Below the pieces are notes generated by a model that saw only the letters and a list, made by a program, of their open reading frames with translations, ran no database searches and was not told the DNA's origin. DNA of 64,000 nucleotides. It comes from DATFQE01 sp963739085 (GTDB taxonomy: Bacteria > Actinomycetota > Thermoleophilia > Gaiellales > Gaiellaceae). Both the position numbers and the translations under genes were made by a program. Positions 62,459-64,000 of this stretch are shown piece by piece (position 1 is the first letter of the stretch; each line of letters starts with the position of its first letter). Where the stretch lies: the NCBI GenBank assembly GCA_963739085.1, contig CAVTZA010000016.1, positions 62,001 through 126,000 of the forward strand, in the 5' to 3' direction.

Positions 62459-63010
62459 TCAGCAGACGACGATCAGATGGAACGCCCGATCGGCGATGGC
62501 TCCGGCGAGGTTGCGTGTCTCGACGCGCACGGCGTTGGCATTGCCCGCGCGCTGCGCCACGGTGAGAGCCCCCGAGGTTCCGGTTCCAGCCGCCGCGTCC
62601 CCGACCGAGCCGGCGTAGACGCAGGCGTTCACGGCCTGACCGAAGACCACTTCGTAGGTCCCGGTGGCGAGCCGCCCCGCCGATGTCGTCCCTGCCGAGC
62701 GGGCGATGCTTCCGCTCCCGTTCACCACGGCCCACAGTCGGGTTACCGCACCTGGGGCCCCGGCGGCGCCGGTGAGGCCTCGCGGCCCGCGCGGCCCCGG
62801 CCGCTTGGCGCTCCGGGACAGGTCGTCCAGCTTGACCTGGCCGTTCCTGATCTTGAGGGAGGTGACGGCGTTGTTCTTGAGCTGGGCGGTGCCGACGCTC
62901 TTGTTCGGCACCAGCTGGGACACCGTCGCCCACCCGACGTCGCTCAGCGCGACGAGCAGGGCGACGCAGGCCACGAGAAGCGCCGGACTGACCCTGATGC
63001 GGCCTTTCAT
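62459..63010 (-). CDS. Secreted collagen-like repeat protein
   Basis: 183 residues. A signal/anchor segment (PALLVACVALLVALSDVGWA) is followed by a conserved region typical, in my recollection, of Thermoleophilia exported proteins (LVPNKSVGTAQLKNNAVTS, KIRNGQVKLDDLS), a short collagen-like Gly-x-y run (GPRGPRGLTGAAGAPGAV), and a ~90-residue C-terminal beta-rich domain ending FHLIVVC. ATG at 63010 preceded by AAAGGGGG. Function unknown; likely a surface protein. Confidence 0.8.
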   Translation of the reverse strand: MKGRIRVSPALLVACVALLVALSDVGWATVSQLVPNKSVGTAQLKNNAVTSLKIRNGQVKLDDLSRSAKRPGPRGPRGLTGAAGAPGAVTRLWAVVNGSGSIARSAGTTSAGRLATGTYEVVFGQAVNACVYAGSVGDAAAGTGTSGALTVAQRAGNANAVRVETRNLAGAIADRAFHLIVVC

Positions 63011-63130
63011 CTGCGAACCCCCTTTCAGAGACCCCGTTGGCGGCGCGATCCTACTTTCCGGTCCGGTCGCCGTCTCGCGCGAGCCCGCGACGGCCATGGA
63101 CGGGCATGACCGTCGCGGGGCAGTTCGCGG

Positions 63131-63658
63131 TTAGTACCCGTACGGCCCGGTGGTCGTCGCGTTGCCGCCCGACGAGCCGGTGTTGCCGTCGGCGTGGACA
63201 ACGTGCCACGTGAACATCTGACCCCCGAAGGCGTCCTCGAAGCCGTTCCCGGTGACCTTGCCGGGACTGTCCTGCGTGAAGGAGTAGAGGAGCTTGCCGT
63301 CGAGTGTCGCCTGCCTGCTGCCGTTTGGCCGGCTGACGACGCCGAGCTCACCCGAGACGGAGCGTCCCGTCGGGCTCCCCTTGGCCACTGTGAGCGGCAT
63401 CCAGAAGGACGTGCACGCGCCGGTGCACAGCACCTTGCCCGCAGCGTTTTCCTGGTCCGAGGCGTAGAGCGCGTGTCCCGTCGAGTTCACGAGCACGGCG
63501 CCTTCGCCGGCGATTTCCCGGGACGAGACGGTGGCCGCGCCGGCCGCCGGTGCAGCAGCGCCCGGCGAGTTGTCGTTCCCGCCGGCGCTGTAGGCGGCGA
63601 TCGCCACGACCGCTGCGGCGACCGCGACCACCACGCCCAGGATCAGCAATCGTTTCAT
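63131..63658 (-). CDS. Secreted PF03640-type (COG4315) protein
   Basis: 175 residues. N-terminal signal/anchor (LLILGVVVAVAAAVVAIAAY) without a lipobox Cys, a Gly/Ala linker, then the repeat family known as lipoprotein_15: GHALYASDQENAAGKVLCTG, CTSFWMPLTV, and DGKLLYSFTQDSPGKVTG with the Y-x-(F/W/Y)-x2-D type pattern. Function unknown; often encoded near ECF sigma factors. ATG at 63658 with AGGAGGT upstream. Divergent from the ECF sigma gene. Confidence 0.82.
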   Translation of the reverse strand: MKRLLILGVVVAVAAAVVAIAAYSAGGNDNSPGAAAPAAGAATVSSREIAGEGAVLVNSTGHALYASDQENAAGKVLCTGACTSFWMPLTVAKGSPTGRSVSGELGVVSRPNGSRQATLDGKLLYSFTQDSPGKVTGNGFEDAFGGQMFTWHVVHADGNTGSSGGNATTTGPYGY

Positions 63659-63750
63659 GAGATGACCTCCTGTGGGTCGATCGTGCTGTGGTTTCACCAA
63701 GGACCGACGCCCAGTCGGGCCGATTCCTTCCCGCCGCCACAGATCACCTG

Positions 63751-64000
63751 ATGCGGCGGTACAGGCTCGACCCGGACCGCGTGGTCGAGCACCTGCCGCG
63801 TCTCTTCCGGATCGCCCGCGCGTGGTGCAGGTCACGGGAGGAGGCGGAGGACCTCGTCCAGGAGACCTACGCCCGCGTCCTCGCGCGCCCGCGCTTGCTG
63901 CGGGGCCAGGACGAGTTCGGCTACATGCTGCGCGCCATGCGGAACACGATCGTGAGCCAGCGCAGAGCCGAGAGCCGACGTCCGCAGCAGACGCCGCTCG
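63751..64000 (+). CDS. ECF-type sigma factor (partial, runs off the window)
   Basis: The first 83 residues of a sigma-70 family ECF factor: RVVEHLPRLFRIARAWCRSR, EEAEDLVQETYARVLARPRL (region 2.1-2.2) and EFGYMLRAMRNTIVSQRRAE (region 2.3-2.4). ATG at 63751; no strong ribosome binding site. Region 4 lies beyond the end of the window. Divergent from the PF03640-type secreted protein, 92 nt away, so it may control that gene. Confidence 0.85.
   Translation, partial: MRRYRLDPDRVVEHLPRLFRIARAWCRSREEAEDLVQETYARVLARPRLLRGQDEFGYMLRAMRNTIVSQRRAESRRPQQTPL

Overview
The window is a GC-rich (roughly 70 percent), densely packed bacterial chromosome segment. CarD, a DUF2469-type protein between folK and coaX, a ClpC with a TTG start, many GTG/TTG starts, and secreted families such as the collagen-like GPRGPRG protein and the PF03640-like protein point to a deep-branching actinobacterium, most likely class Thermoleophilia (Gaiellales/Solirubrobacterales). 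That placement is inferred from gene content. I saw no rRNA, convincing tRNA, CRISPR array, insertion sequence, prophage or origin.

Layout. 0-3 kb: a two-component pair, then a secreted poly-proline protein and a tiny membrane peptide. 3-12.3 kb: mainly housekeeping genes on the minus strand (GNAT, ispF, HAD, ispD, carD, radA, GNAT, EamA transporter, clpC). 12.4-17.8 kb: sugar epimerase, lysS, greA, dus, coaX. 17.8-26 kb: DUF2469, folK, a divergent S8 protease, folB, folP, ftsH, hpt, tilS and a phosphatase; folE is not in this cluster. 26-40.6 kb: mixed metabolism (GNAT, CGNR regulator, purine nucleoside phosphorylase, lipid kinase, sirtuin, thioesterase, VanW protein, SDR plus acyl-CoA dehydrogenase behind a TetR-type operator, GH3 enzyme, a second acyl-CoA dehydrogenase, alpha/beta hydrolase). 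40.6-50.3 kb: a peptide ABC transporter locus with two tandem SBP-permease-permease modules feeding one ATPase pair. 50.4-55.2 kb: three unrecognised same-strand genes, including a ~900-residue protein with a Ser/Thr/Glu-rich centre. 55.5-61.4 kb: principal-type sigma factor, topoisomerase III-like enzyme, and plsC, 5'-3' exonuclease and HDAC-type deacetylase in a row. 61.5-64 kb: small secreted proteins and the start of an ECF sigma factor.

Genes are tightly coupled: ATGA/GTGA/TGATG junctions are common, and five convergent pairs share a 4-base stop overlap (CTAG four times, TTAG once). Several conserved genes (histidine kinase, sirtuin, oppF, dppC2, topB) are broken by what look like single-base indels, and the unknown 50.4-55.2 kb cluster carries about a dozen. 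The fragments have no internal nonsense codons, so sequence error is a serious alternative to decay.

Most notable: the uncharacterised three-gene cluster; a ~104-bp dispersed repeat (28924-29027 and 55371-55474) lying ~30-35 nt beyond a stop codon in the same relative orientation both times; a lipid kinase whose only plausible full-length start is ATT; and families of short perfect palindromes in intergenic spaces.
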